From Desulforhopalus singaporensis (lineage in GTDB: Bacteria > Desulfobacterota > Desulfobulbia > Desulfobulbales > Desulfocapsaceae), in the NCBI RefSeq assembly GCF_900104445.1, contig NZ_FNJI01000011.1, positions 1 to 64,000 of the forward strand: a stretch of DNA of 64,000 nucleotides, written 5' to 3'. Made by a program: the position numbers and the translations under genes. Positions 17,386 through 27,112 of the stretch are shown piece after piece. The stretch's first letter is position 1; each line of letters opens with the position of its first letter. The notes below the pieces were generated by a model that ran no database searches, was not told the DNA's origin, and was given only the letters and a program-made list of their open reading frames with translations.

Positions 17386-18147
17386 TTACTGGATGCGCTC
17401 GATTGTCACCTCGACCACCGGGTTGCGCCAGTCGTATAGAGCTGCATCGAGGCCGTCCGGGCCGCCAATACCGTGAATTCCGGAATGAACGTGGATGTAT
17501 CCCTCACCGTTTTGATCGATCCCGTCTCCGGTTACGGGGTTGTCATCCGTTGCGCCGAGAGCGCCAATACTCTCGGCGCTTTCCTCATTCTGCTCGCTGC
17601 CGGCATCGTAACCGTTGGCCCAGACGCGGGTGATCTCACCGATCCCTTTGGGCAGTAATGCGCCGCGTACGGCGTAGAACGCGTCGTTGGTTGCCCCGAG
17701 CATTGCCGCGGCGCTCAGGTACCTGGCGTTGTCAGAAGCGTGGATGATGATGGAGTTGGATTCGCCCGGGAGCAGGACGGGCGGCGTCCGATCCGTCAGC
17801 AGGGCCACCGCCTCCCAGACAGCGTCCGAACCGCCAACCTCGTTTACCAGGGGGACAGGAGAGCCGGTCTCCGCAGCCGTTGCCAGGCCGAAATATAACG
17901 GGTATCCGGGGTCTCCCGGGGCTGGGGTCGACCCCAGTTCGAAAAGCCTGAATTGATCGGTATGTGTTGCAATTACCGATGGCGCGACCGGCTGGCCCGG
18001 GGTTGCGTTTGAAATCGTGACAAGATACATGCGCTCTCCCCCCTGGCCGTTGGAACGGGCCATGGCGTCGGACGTTATGATCATGGCGCCGGCACCGATC
18101 ACCGCCGCCAGCAGAACGATTTTCCAAGGTATTGTTTTCAGATCCAT
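17386..18147 (-). CDS. Secreted spondin_N-domain protein
   Basis: 253 aa. The N-terminal signal segment is about 1-31 (hydrophobic IVLLAAVIGAGAMII, then DAMARS). The remainder matches the bacterial spondin domain: YLVTISNATPGQPVAPSVIATH, the LFELG segment, acidic turns and a final VVEVTIERIQ strand. HVHSGIHGIGG near 225 and an Asp/Gly-rich turn could bind calcium. AGAGGAGG lies upstream of the ATG. Bacterial spondin proteins are exported and of unknown role, possibly in cell-surface adhesion. It stands alone, convergent with the DsrE-like gene. Confidence 0.75.
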   Translation of the reverse strand: MDLKTIPWKIVLLAAVIGAGAMIITSDAMARSNGQGGERMYLVTISNATPGQPVAPSVIATHTDQFRLFELGSTPAPGDPGYPLYFGLATAAETGSPVPLVNEVGGSDAVWEAVALLTDRTPPVLLPGESNSIIIHASDNARYLSAAAMLGATNDAFYAVRGALLPKGIGEITRVWANGYDAGSEQNEESAESIGALGATDDNPVTGDGIDQNGEGYIHVHSGIHGIGGPDGLDAALYDWRNPVVEVTIERIQ

Positions 18148-18579
18148 AGTGACCTCCTCTGGCCCTCATATCGGGGGCCATTGCAGAATTGAATATGTTC
18201 TTGCACCAGCCGACACAGATCAAGGTGAAAATTGGTTCTGTGTTGTTGTTATGGTAATGGCGCTGTGTAAAGACAGGTTAAAGCGCGAGTAAAGATTTTA
18301 TAAAGAGTGCGCTCTGTAAAAAATGGCGACCTGTCGGGAGGACAAAAAACATCTCCCTGCTGCTGGAAAATATCCGCGGCGGCGATTGTTAATCGCAAAT
18401 AGTCTTCCAGCACTTCACCCGGATTGTTTTTCTGTGCTATAAGACAGGTAAGCCGGATAATTCAGCCCGAGACGATCTCTTGGCTGAATGACCATAACGG
18501 TGCTTTGATTTCCTGTGCATCTGATTGATTAACTCAAGGGGAGGAGCGGAGTTGTTGATCCTCCGGGAGAAGAGACGAC
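18148..18579. other. Divergent intergenic region, no gene seen
   Basis: About 430 nt between the minus-strand spondin gene and asnA. It must contain both promoters, but no strong promoter pair could be assigned by eye. The arms GACAGGT (18269-18275) and ACCTGTC (18330-18336) are inverted, spaced about 54 nt, and of uncertain meaning. Confidence 0.4.
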
Positions 18580-19707
18580 ATGACGGATAAAACAGCGGAT
18601 CTGGCAGGACCGGGAATAGGCGATTATAACAAGCTCATGGGGGAGCTGCCCGATAATTATCAACCTCTTCTGTCACCGCTTTCCAGGATGAAAGCGGTTT
18701 TCGCGATCAAGAATTACATAGAGGCCAACCTGTGCCGGGAACTCAACCTGAATATGGTCCAGGTGCCTCTTATCGTTGACAGAGACAGCGGGGTCAACGA
18801 TTACCTGGACCGCGACGGCTCGCGGACGCCGGTGGAGTTTGATTGCGGGCTGGGGCTTGAAACACCGATCAGGGCCCAGGTCGTGCAGGCTGCAACGAAG
18901 TGGAAACGCGTGGCGCTTGGCCAGTTCGGCTGCAAGGCGGGCGAGGGGATCTGTACCGATATGAGGGCGGTGCGCAAGGACTACTTCCTCGACCATGATC
19001 ACAGCGCTTACGTGGACCAGTGGGATTGGGAGCTGGCCATCACCCCTGAAGACCGTACAATCGATTTCCTCAAGGATATAGTTTCACGGATATGGAAGGT
19101 GATAAAAGGAGCGGATACCATGGTGCAGGAGATGTATCCGCAGCTGAAAAGTTGCGGCTGTCCCGATGTCCCGGATAAACTCAAATTCTTCCATGCCGAG
19201 GAGATCCTGGCGCTTTACCCCGACCTGCCCCGGAAACAGCGTGAAACAAGGCTTCTCCTGGACCACGCTCCGGCGGTTTTCATAATCGGCATCGGCTGGC
19301 CTTTAAAAGACGGATATCCCCACGAGATGCGCGCCGCCGATTACGACGACTGGGCAACCGAGACCATGGTCGAAAACGGCGAGCAGTACCATGGATTAAA
19401 CGGTGATATACTGGTGTGGAATCCGGTGACCCGGCGACGACATGAGTTGTCGTCAATGGGGATAAGGGTTACCCGCGAAACCCTTAAAATCCAGCTTAAG
19501 ATGTCGAACCAGGAGGATTTTCTCAGCCTCCCGTATCACCAGGCGATCATCAACGACCGGATCCCTCTCAGTATTGGCGGCGGTATCGGCCAGGCCAGAA
19601 CCTTCATGTACCTGTTGCGTACGGTCCACCTGGGAGAAGTGACCGTCTCGGTGTGGCCGGAAGCGCTCAAAGATATCTGCAGGAAAAAAAATATCCATCT
19701 GCTCTAA
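18580..19707 (+). CDS. asnA: Aspartate-ammonia ligase (asparagine synthetase A)
   Basis: 375 aa. The class II tRNA-synthetase-like fold makes asparagine from aspartate, ammonia and ATP. Family stretches include VQVPLIVDRDSGVNDYL, the QFGCKAGEGICTDMRAVRKD core, SAYVDQWDWE near 145, and a C-terminal GGGIGQARTFMYLL motif. It is about 45 residues longer than the 330-residue E. coli enzyme, mainly in the middle, where SCGCPDVPDKLKFFHAEE is inserted, and at the N-terminus. It is monocistronic and ends at a strong hairpin terminator. Confidence 0.92.
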   Translation: MTDKTADLAGPGIGDYNKLMGELPDNYQPLLSPLSRMKAVFAIKNYIEANLCRELNLNMVQVPLIVDRDSGVNDYLDRDGSRTPVEFDCGLGLETPIRAQVVQAATKWKRVALGQFGCKAGEGICTDMRAVRKDYFLDHDHSAYVDQWDWELAITPEDRTIDFLKDIVSRIWKVIKGADTMVQEMYPQLKSCGCPDVPDKLKFFHAEEILALYPDLPRKQRETRLLLDHAPAVFIIGIGWPLKDGYPHEMRAADYDDWATETMVENGEQYHGLNGDILVWNPVTRRRHELSSMGIRVTRETLKIQLKMSNQEDFLSLPYHQAIINDRIPLSIGGGIGQARTFMYLLRTVHLGEVTVSVWPEALKDICRKKNIHLL

Positions 19708-19784
19708 TAGAGATGCGGCTGCGGCGAACAGAACGTTCCGGTAGGTGCGAGGCTTTGGTGGGATCCTTGTTGACGAAAACATAA

Positions 19785-19818
19785 GCTCCTGTCTGCGGAG
19801 ATCCCGGCAGACAGGAGC
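19785..19818. terminator. Bidirectional terminator between asnA and the acyl-CoA dehydrogenase
   Basis: A perfect 12-bp stem (GCTCCTGTCTGC with GCAGACAGGAGC, 10-nt loop) lies between two convergent genes. The minus-strand side continues TTATGTTTTC, the plus side AATATTTG. Confidence 0.75.
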
Positions 19819-19836
19819 AATATTTGGGTGAACGTG

Positions 19837-21558
19837 CTAAAAAATATATTTTTCCTCCCGGCTGACGGCGTCGGCCAGAAGCCGTTTTGCCCCAAGTAGA
19901 TCGCATGGCCCTAGTGGTGCTTCTGCCGCCAGAAACGCGATAATTTCTTCATCTTGTAAAAACAGGGCACATTTCTCAGCACCGGTGATGAAACTGCTTC
20001 TTCCGGTAAAAGCACAGATCTTGATCACGGCGCGGTACAGCTCTTGTCTGGCCGCACTGGCCTGAAAAGATGCTTTACCTGCACGAAGGACAGCGCTTTC
20101 AAGGGCGAAGATCTGTATCGCCATATCGGCCAGCGCCAGAAGGACTTCCTGTTCCCCGCCGATAGTGTCGCCGAATTTTTGTGCGGCGCGTCCGCTGAGC
20201 GCGAGATAGGTCCGTTTCATGGTGCGCAGCAGTTGCCGTTCTTTACCAAACAACTCCTCGTCCTCAAAGTGGCCGGCGTCATCGGCCTGTTGCGATGGCA
20301 GCTTACGCATGAGCAGGGTCGGAATCAGCAGCCGGTTGATCTCGTTGGTTCCCTCGTAAATCCGCTGCACCCTTTCGTCGCGGTACATCTGCTCGATGGG
20401 ATATTCGGCAATGTAGCCGTACCCGCCGTGAACCTGAAGCATCTCATCTATTACCCTGGCTGCCGCTTCGGTGCAGAAAACCTTGGTCAGGGCACATTCC
20501 GCCGCATACTCTTCTATCCCTTTCTGGTAATCGGCGTAATAGTCGTCACTGTCTCGGTCAAGGAGCGCGAGTCTGCTGTCGATCATTCCGGCCAGGCGGT
20601 AGACGACCGCCTCGGAAGCAAAGGTGAGGGCGGTCATGTCAGCCAGCTTCTCCTTGATTGCGCCGAAGGTACTGATCGCTACGCCGAACTGCTTGCGCTC
20701 GTTGGCGTAGCGGGCGCCTTCGGCCAGGCCATATTTTTCCTGGCCGACACAGAGCGCGCCGAGCTTGAACCTGCCTATGTTCAGGACATTGAAGGCGATT
20801 TTATGCCCTTTGCCGACTTCTCCGAGGACATTGTCAACGGGGACCTTCACCCCGTCCAGGATCACCTGGCGGGTGGAAGAACCGTGTAACCCCATCTTCT
20901 TTTCTTCCGGACCGAAAGAGAGGCCGGAATAGTTTCTTTCCACCAGGAAGGCGGTGAAGTATTTCCGATCCACCTTGGCAAAAACGGTAAACAGATCGGC
21001 AAAACCGGTGTTGGTGGTGAACTGTTTGGTGCCGTTTAAAATATAATGTTTTCCGTCTTCTGAAAGGGTTGCCGTTGTCTTGGCGCCAAGCGCATCGGAA
21101 CCGGAATCCGGTTCCGTGAGGCTGTAGGCACCGATATACTCGGCGCTCACAAGCTTTTCCAGGTAGCGCTCTTTCTGCTGCCTGGTGCCGTAATAGATCA
21201 GCGGCAGCATGCCGATACCGGTATGGGCCATATAGGTCAGACCGAAATTGCCGGCCCAGGCCAGTTTTTCGGTAACCACCATGGAAGTCGCCTTGTCAAG
21301 GTTCATGCCGCCGTATTCTTCCGGAGCGTCGATCATCATCAACCCGAGCTCGGCGGATTGCCTGAGTTTTGCCACCAGCAGTTCAAAGTCCCCGGCCTCC
21401 AGCCGATCATTGACCGGTTGGAGCTCGTTTGTCACAAACTGCTCAGTTGTTCCGGCTATCTGTTTGTGCTCGTCGGAAAAATCCTCCGGCGTAAAAACAT
21501 CCTGGCAGCGGATATCCTCACTCAGGAACCCGGCGCCGCAACCATAAGTCGTTGTCAT
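19837..21558 (-). CDS. Long-chain acyl-CoA dehydrogenase with C-terminal extension
   Basis: 573 aa. The FAD-dependent dehydrogenase core (about 20-415) includes AYSLTEPDSGSDALG, the FTTNTGFAD strand and catalytic Glu in IYEGTNEINR (near 405). About 150 further helical residues resemble the C-terminal domain of VLCAD/ACAD9-type enzymes. It probably oxidises longer acyl-CoAs than the 381-residue enzyme at 12.2 kb, and should also use ETF. GAGGAAT precedes the ATG. It is the last gene of the TetR-headed minus-strand operon. Confidence 0.9.
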   Translation of the reverse strand: MTTTYGCGAGFLSEDIRCQDVFTPEDFSDEHKQIAGTTEQFVTNELQPVNDRLEAGDFELLVAKLRQSAELGLMMIDAPEEYGGMNLDKATSMVVTEKLAWAGNFGLTYMAHTGIGMLPLIYYGTRQQKERYLEKLVSAEYIGAYSLTEPDSGSDALGAKTTATLSEDGKHYILNGTKQFTTNTGFADLFTVFAKVDRKYFTAFLVERNYSGLSFGPEEKKMGLHGSSTRQVILDGVKVPVDNVLGEVGKGHKIAFNVLNIGRFKLGALCVGQEKYGLAEGARYANERKQFGVAISTFGAIKEKLADMTALTFASEAVVYRLAGMIDSRLALLDRDSDDYYADYQKGIEEYAAECALTKVFCTEAAARVIDEMLQVHGGYGYIAEYPIEQMYRDERVQRIYEGTNEINRLLIPTLLMRKLPSQQADDAGHFEDEELFGKERQLLRTMKRTYLALSGRAAQKFGDTIGGEQEVLLALADMAIQIFALESAVLRAGKASFQASAARQELYRAVIKICAFTGRSSFITGAEKCALFLQDEEIIAFLAAEAPLGPCDLLGAKRLLADAVSREEKYIF

Positions 21559-21595
21559 TGTTATTCCTCTTGTTTACGTTATGCTATGGCAGCTT

Positions 21596-23968
21596 TCAGT
21601 TTTTCAGGGTCTTGCCGGTCTTCAGCGTATGGCGGATGCGCTCAAGGGTTTTTGGATTACCGCAGAGCCGCAGGAGGACTTCGAGTTCAAGATCGAGCAG
21701 GTGCTGTTCCGTTATAGCCGTCCCCGCCGCCACGTCTCCACCGGTCATGACGGCCGCGAGCTGGCCGGCAATGTCCAGGTCGTAATCGGATATCGACTTT
21801 ATCCCATCGCTTTGATGAAGCCGCTCCATAAGGCTTGCTGCGGCGCTGCGGCCGGCAGCTCTCAGCCCTGCTGGCGGGTGCGGCTGCCGGTATGAGCCGG
21901 CAAGAGCGATAACCTTCTGCCTGGCCTCAGGGATCAGCCTGTCCTGGTCCATGACGACGCTGTCGCCCCGGCGCAGGTATCCCATGGCAAACAGCTGGTC
22001 GGCTGCGGCGGAGGTTTTTGCATGGACCATGTTGCGGAAAAATTTTTCAAGAAAAAGAAGGGGATCGACGTCATACTGCAGACCGAGCAGCATGGCCCGT
22101 TCCGACATCTCCTTGGTGCCTCCTCCTGCTGGAATGAGCCCCACTCCGACCTCCACCAGTCCCATGCAGGTCTCCGCAGAGGCTGCCATACTGTCGGCAT
22201 GAAGGGCTATTTCACAGCCTCCGCCGAGTGTCAGGCCAAATGGGGCGGCCACCACCGGGATGGCGCAATATTTGATGGCTGTTACGGCACCCTGGAACCT
22301 CCTGATGAAAGACTCTATCTCCTTAAAATCTTGTGATTCGATCGCCTCTGCCATATAACTGAGGTTGGCCCCGGCGGAAAATGTTCTGCCGTGGTTTGCA
22401 ATCACCAGACCGACGCCTTCACGCTCGGCCCGCTCAACGGCACGGTGCACCATCTCCACGGTGTCTGTATCGAGGCTGTTCATTTTTGAGTGGAACTCAA
22501 GACCGAATACCCCGTCCTTGAGGTCGTGGATTGAAGCACTGTTGTTGGCTGCCACCACCGAACCGGTCCGGCGCAGCACGCGCAGGTCCAGAGAGGGTTT
22601 GTTGTCGGCCGGGGGGATGAACTTTTGCTGCTGCAGATCCCAGATCATTTGTGTCGACCCTTTTCGTCCATAGAAATGGTCCACTTTTTCCAGGGAGTTT
22701 GGAACCGTCAAACCATCCGCCTTCACCCGGTCGATGAAAGATTTCACCCCGATCGCATCCAGCATCTCAAAGGGGCCGAGGGACCAGCTGTACCCCCACC
22801 GCATGGCCTGGTCGACGGCGACTATCTCGTCGGCTATCTCCGGAATGCGCCTGACGGTATACAAGAGGGTATCGCGAAGATTGAGCCAGACAAAGCGGCT
22901 TGCAGGGTCGTCCGCGGCCAGAACCGTTTTTAGTTTTTCCCCGGGATCCGATATCTTTTTTACCGCCGCCAGGACTGCAACTTCCGGTTTTTCTAGCGGC
23001 CGGTAGCAGCTGTTGCGGTAGTCGTAGCTCATAAAGGTACCGTCAGGCTGGCGGCGGTAAAAACCCTGCCGGGCCTTACGGCCGATCAGGCCTTCGTCCA
23101 CCATCTGCCGGACAAAGGCTGGCAGCCGAAACACCTCGCGGCTCTCGTCAGACTCCAGCAGCCGATAACTGTTTTCGGCCACCAGCACCATCGTATCGAC
23201 ACCGATCAGGTCGAACAATCTGCACAGCGCACTGTTCGGGCGGGCGGTGGCAGGTCCGAAAACCGCGTCCACTTGTTCCACGCTCAGTCCCATCTGTTCC
23301 ATGTGATGAAGGGCATTGCACAGGGAGAATACCCCGATCCGGTTGGCTATGAAATTCGGGGTGTCCTTGCCCCGCACTATCCCCTTGCCCAGACGGCGGC
23401 TGCAGAATTCGGCCAGGTTCTCCAACAGTTCCGGGTCGGTCTCCTTGGCGGGCACCAGTTCGAGTAACCGCATGAAACGGGGCGGATTGAAAAAATGGGT
23501 GGCCATAAAACGGCTTCTCACCTCTTGGGGCAGCGTTGCGGCCATCTCATTGATGGAAAGACCGCTGGTGTTGGTGGTGAGAATGGCACCTGGTTTGAGG
23601 TTGCAGACGACCTTTTCCCGGAACAGGTGCTTCTTGATGTCCATATTCTCGATAACCGCCTCGATAACCCAGTCACACTCCTGCAGCTGCTCGATATCGT
23701 CGTCGAAATTTCCGGCCGTTACCAGCCGCCTGGCATCTTCGCTGTAGAAACCCTGGGTTTTCGCGGCTGTTTTTATTCCGGATTCGGCCAGGCGGTTGCG
23801 TACCTTCCGGTCCTCTATCGTCAACCCTTCCGCCTTCTCCCGGTCGTCGGGGTGTTGCGGTACCATATCAAGGAGCAGCACTTTCATGCCGCCGTTGGCC
23901 AGCTGGGCTGCGATACCTGCTCCCATGACCCCGGCGCCGAGGACTGCCGCCTGTTTCAACTGTTGCAT
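21596..23968 (-). CDS. Fused 3-hydroxyacyl-CoA dehydrogenase / enoyl-CoA hydratase
   Basis: 790 aa from the ATG at 23968, which has GGAGG 6 nt upstream; a longer frame to 24169 overlaps the next gene and is rejected. The order is dehydrogenase first: Rossmann LGAGVMGAGIAAQLA at 8-22, then the HFFNPPRFMRLLELVP region and C-terminal dehydrogenase domains to about 400. A crotonase domain occupies about 460-690, with oxyanion-hole segments FSAGANLSYM and FGLTLGGGCEIALHAD and GLIPAGGGTKEM. This order is opposite to E. coli FadB and like archaeal/actinobacterial fusions. It supplies the hydration and second oxidation steps of beta-oxidation, and is the only hydratase in the window. Confidence 0.92.
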   Translation of the reverse strand: MQQLKQAAVLGAGVMGAGIAAQLANGGMKVLLLDMVPQHPDDREKAEGLTIEDRKVRNRLAESGIKTAAKTQGFYSEDARRLVTAGNFDDDIEQLQECDWVIEAVIENMDIKKHLFREKVVCNLKPGAILTTNTSGLSINEMAATLPQEVRSRFMATHFFNPPRFMRLLELVPAKETDPELLENLAEFCSRRLGKGIVRGKDTPNFIANRIGVFSLCNALHHMEQMGLSVEQVDAVFGPATARPNSALCRLFDLIGVDTMVLVAENSYRLLESDESREVFRLPAFVRQMVDEGLIGRKARQGFYRRQPDGTFMSYDYRNSCYRPLEKPEVAVLAAVKKISDPGEKLKTVLAADDPASRFVWLNLRDTLLYTVRRIPEIADEIVAVDQAMRWGYSWSLGPFEMLDAIGVKSFIDRVKADGLTVPNSLEKVDHFYGRKGSTQMIWDLQQQKFIPPADNKPSLDLRVLRRTGSVVAANNSASIHDLKDGVFGLEFHSKMNSLDTDTVEMVHRAVERAEREGVGLVIANHGRTFSAGANLSYMAEAIESQDFKEIESFIRRFQGAVTAIKYCAIPVVAAPFGLTLGGGCEIALHADSMAASAETCMGLVEVGVGLIPAGGGTKEMSERAMLLGLQYDVDPLLFLEKFFRNMVHAKTSAAADQLFAMGYLRRGDSVVMDQDRLIPEARQKVIALAGSYRQPHPPAGLRAAGRSAAASLMERLHQSDGIKSISDYDLDIAGQLAAVMTGGDVAAGTAITEQHLLDLELEVLLRLCGNPKTLERIRHTLKTGKTLKN

Positions 23969-24039
23969 AGTCGACCTCCAAAAGTTTTGTTCTAAACGTT
24001 GCCGGCGATGGCTCGATGTGCGAGAAAACTTTCTCCTGA

Positions 24040-25683
24040 TCAGGTGAAAATCTCCTTGTATGTCTCGCGCATGGCCCTTTTCAGGATCTTGCCGGTGGGC
24101 GTCTTCGGCAGCGCGTCGACAAAGACGATTTTCTTCGGCACCTTGAAGGAGGAGAGCGTTTTCCTGCAATGATTCATGAGTTCGTCATCCGACAGCTCTG
24201 CCCCGGATTTGATCTTGACCACCGCGGTGACCGCCTCGACCCAGCGTGGATGATTAATCCCTACCACCGCAACTTCCTCGACCGCCGGGTGCAGGTAGAG
24301 CGCTTCCTCCACCTCTCTTGAGGAGACATTTTCCCCTCCGGTCTTGATCATGTCCTTTTTCCGGTCAACCACGGTGATATAACGGTCCAGATCGAGGATT
24401 CCCAGATCTCCGGAATGAAACCATCCGCCCTTCATGGCCGCTTCGGTTTTTTCGGGTTCCTTGAAATACATGGTCATGACATGGGGGCCGCGACCGCAGA
24501 TCTCTCCGGGGATGTCCGGTTCGGTGATCTCGTTGTTGGTGTCGTCTTCGATGCGGGACTCCATGTGCAGTCCGCCTTTTCCTGCGGCGCCGAGTTTTTC
24601 CAGGGCATCTTCGGCTTTGAGGATGGTGTGGTAGGGGGCCAGTTCCGTCTGGCCATAGTAGTTGTAGACTCCGGCTTTGGGAAATTTTTCGAGTATTTCC
24701 CGGAGGACCTCTTTGGGCATGATCGATGCCCCGTAATAACACTTCACCAGACTGCTGAGATCATATCTGGCAAAATCGGGGTGGTTGAGTATGCCGATCC
24801 AGACGGTCGGCGGGGCGAAGAACATTGTCGCCTTCCACTGCTCGATGGCTGCCAGGATTTGCCCCACATCAGGAGACATCAGGATATTGGTTCCGCCGAT
24901 CCAGAATATCGGGTTCATGAACACATCCCTCTGGGCACAATGATAGATGGGCAGCGCGTTGATGTTGATATCGGCAGGATCGTAGCGGCCGTCGATAATA
25001 CAGCCAAGGTACTGGGCTATGAGAGCCTGGTTGCTGATGATGACCCCCTTGGGCAGTGATTCGGTGCCGCTGGTGTAGGTCATCTGGGCCGGGTCCTCGA
25101 TACGGAGGATAACGTCGGGTTCGGTGGCCGGAGCGGCTGAATACCATTGATCGAAGTCGATGAAATCTGCAGGCGGCGCCATCCCTGCGCCCTGGGCTGA
25201 CCAGATGAGATGGCGCACCGAAGGAATCCTGTCGAGCACCGCTTCGACCTGGCTGTAGAGGCTGTCTTCAACTATGAAGACGGTGCTTTCCGAGTGGTTG
25301 ATGCAAAAAGCGATATCCTCGTCTTTTAACAGATAATTGACCGCCAGGTAGATCGCCCCCAGCTTGGCACAGCCCATCCAGGTCAGGAAATGATGGTGGG
25401 TGTTATGGGCCAGAATTGCCACCCTGTCATACTTTTTTACCCCGAGATCGGCGAGCGCGTTGGCCACCTGGTTGCACTGGTCTTCAAGCTCGGTATAGGT
25501 AAGGCTGATATCACCGAACACCAGGGCGGTTTTTTCCGGGAAGTGATAACGGGTTCGCCGGATCATGTCGGCCACGACCCAGCGGCTTGTCCTGTTGTTC
25601 CGGTTCATCAAGAAATCGATATTTTCCTGGTTGATTGTGCTGTAGCGAAGTCGGTCGTCCTGAGATAGCGATACGTATGGCAT
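24040..25683 (-). CDS. AMP-forming acyl-CoA synthetase
   Basis: 547 aa. Adenylate-forming ligase with ATP loop TYTSGTESLPKGV near 180, YYGQTELAPYH near 335, GWFHSGDLGILD near 420 and catalytic lysine in TPTGKILKR close to the C-terminus. AAGGAGAAC precedes the ATG. The phosphate loop carries E-S-L where the usual consensus has T-G-R/K, a tolerated variation seen in some fatty-acid ligases. It activates fatty acids for the adjacent beta-oxidation genes. Gaps to its operon neighbours are 71 and 123 nt. Confidence 0.9.
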   Translation of the reverse strand: MPYVSLSQDDRLRYSTINQENIDFLMNRNNRTSRWVVADMIRRTRYHFPEKTALVFGDISLTYTELEDQCNQVANALADLGVKKYDRVAILAHNTHHHFLTWMGCAKLGAIYLAVNYLLKDEDIAFCINHSESTVFIVEDSLYSQVEAVLDRIPSVRHLIWSAQGAGMAPPADFIDFDQWYSAAPATEPDVILRIEDPAQMTYTSGTESLPKGVIISNQALIAQYLGCIIDGRYDPADININALPIYHCAQRDVFMNPIFWIGGTNILMSPDVGQILAAIEQWKATMFFAPPTVWIGILNHPDFARYDLSSLVKCYYGASIMPKEVLREILEKFPKAGVYNYYGQTELAPYHTILKAEDALEKLGAAGKGGLHMESRIEDDTNNEITEPDIPGEICGRGPHVMTMYFKEPEKTEAAMKGGWFHSGDLGILDLDRYITVVDRKKDMIKTGGENVSSREVEEALYLHPAVEEVAVVGINHPRWVEAVTAVVKIKSGAELSDDELMNHCRKTLSSFKVPKKIVFVDALPKTPTGKILKRAMRETYKEIFT

Positions 25684-25806
25684 GATGTTGTTCTCCTTGG
25701 CAAAGGGTAATTATTCGTGCAAACGTCTACATCTTCCTGGATTGTCCTTATCCGGTAAAAACTCCTTATGTTTGTTGTGACTGGACAGCTTGGCCTGCGG
25801 CCAGGG

Positions 25807-27057
25807 TCAGACCATTTCAATGGCGCAGGCCATGGAAACCCCACCGCCGCCGCAAAGTGTCGCAAGGCCCAGAGACTTGCCGCGCTTTTTCATGGCATAC
25901 ATCAGGGTTACCATAATGCGCGCCCCGGTGGAACCCACCGGATGGCCGAGGCCGATGCCGGAACCGTTGACGTTGGTTATCTCGCGGTTTAACCCCAGCT
26001 CTTTCTCACAGCCGAGATACTGGGCGGCAAAAGCTTCATTGACCTCGATCAGTTCAAAATCATCAAGGCTCAGCCCGGAAGAAGAAAGCAGATTCCGTAC
26101 CGCCGGGACCGGCGATAGTCCCATGACCGAGGGATGACACCCCCCCCGGGCCACCGCCCTGATTGTCGCCATCGGCTGCAGTCCCAGCTCTTTTGCCCGA
26201 TCGGCGGACATGAGGAGCATCCCGGTGGAACCGTCGTTTATGCCGCTGGAATTTCCCGCCGTGACTGTTCCGGTCTTACCAATGAACGCCGGCGGAAGGG
26301 CGCGCAGCTTGTCCATGGTCATCCCGGGACGGAAATGTTCGTCTTTGTCAAAGATAATGGTTTCCTGCCGTTTTTGGGGCACCTCTACCGGCACTATCTC
26401 CTCGCTGAAGGAGCCGTCCCCGGTCGCCCGCTCCGCTTCGTTGTGGCTTCTCAGGGCAACCTCGTCCATCTCCTCCCGGGTGATGCCGAGATGCTGGGCG
26501 ATAAACTCCGCTGTATTTCCCATGATATACGGCTTGCCGACAAACATGCTGAGCGGAGGCCTGGTAGCGTCGACCGGTCCGTCTTCAGGATGGGGGATCA
26601 GGTGCGAGCCGCAATGCAGTGCCCGGATCAGGTTGTCGACAAAGGTTTGGTCCTGGAGCCTGCAGCCCCAGCGGGCGCCGGGTACCGAATAGGGTACACT
26701 TGACATGTGCTCGGTCCCCCCGGCGAGGATGATGTCGGCCATTCCTGCCTGGATCATCGCCATTCCCGAAACAGCCGCTTCCATCCCTGAAATGCAGACC
26801 CTGTTGATGGTAGCTGCGGTCACCGTTTCCGGAATACCGGCGAGAAGGGCGCCTACCCTGGTGACGTTCAGGGTGTCCGCCGACTCCATGCAGCAGCCGT
26901 AGCGGATATCATCGATCAGCGCCGGATCGATACCGGCCCTGGAAATCGTCTCCTTCATGGTTACGCTCGCAAGGACCGCACCGTTGAGGTCGCGCAGGGT
27001 TCCGCCAAAAGCGCCGATTGCGGTTCGACATGCAGCTACGATGACAACGTCTTTCAT
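25807..27057 (-). CDS. Acetyl-CoA C-acyltransferase (thiolase)
   Basis: 416 aa. Catalytic residues are visible: Cys in NRVCISGMEA near 88, His in GLGHPVGSTGAR near 372, and Cys in TLCGGGGVSMA near 403. It completes the second beta-oxidation operon by thiolytic cleavage of 3-ketoacyl-CoA. GAGGAGG lies 6 nt before the ATG. It lacks the N-terminal insert of the other thiolase in this window, although both have extra residues before the GHP motif. It lies 55 nt after tetR on the same strand. Confidence 0.93.
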   Translation of the reverse strand: MKDVVIVAACRTAIGAFGGTLRDLNGAVLASVTMKETISRAGIDPALIDDIRYGCCMESADTLNVTRVGALLAGIPETVTAATINRVCISGMEAAVSGMAMIQAGMADIILAGGTEHMSSVPYSVPGARWGCRLQDQTFVDNLIRALHCGSHLIPHPEDGPVDATRPPLSMFVGKPYIMGNTAEFIAQHLGITREEMDEVALRSHNEAERATGDGSFSEEIVPVEVPQKRQETIIFDKDEHFRPGMTMDKLRALPPAFIGKTGTVTAGNSSGINDGSTGMLLMSADRAKELGLQPMATIRAVARGGCHPSVMGLSPVPAVRNLLSSSGLSLDDFELIEVNEAFAAQYLGCEKELGLNREITNVNGSGIGLGHPVGSTGARIMVTLMYAMKKRGKSLGLATLCGGGGVSMACAIEMV

Positions 27058-27112
27058 GGTTTTCCTCCTCTTTTTCCGTGTTCTGCCCGGTGGTGGGACA
27101 GGTGTTATCTGT

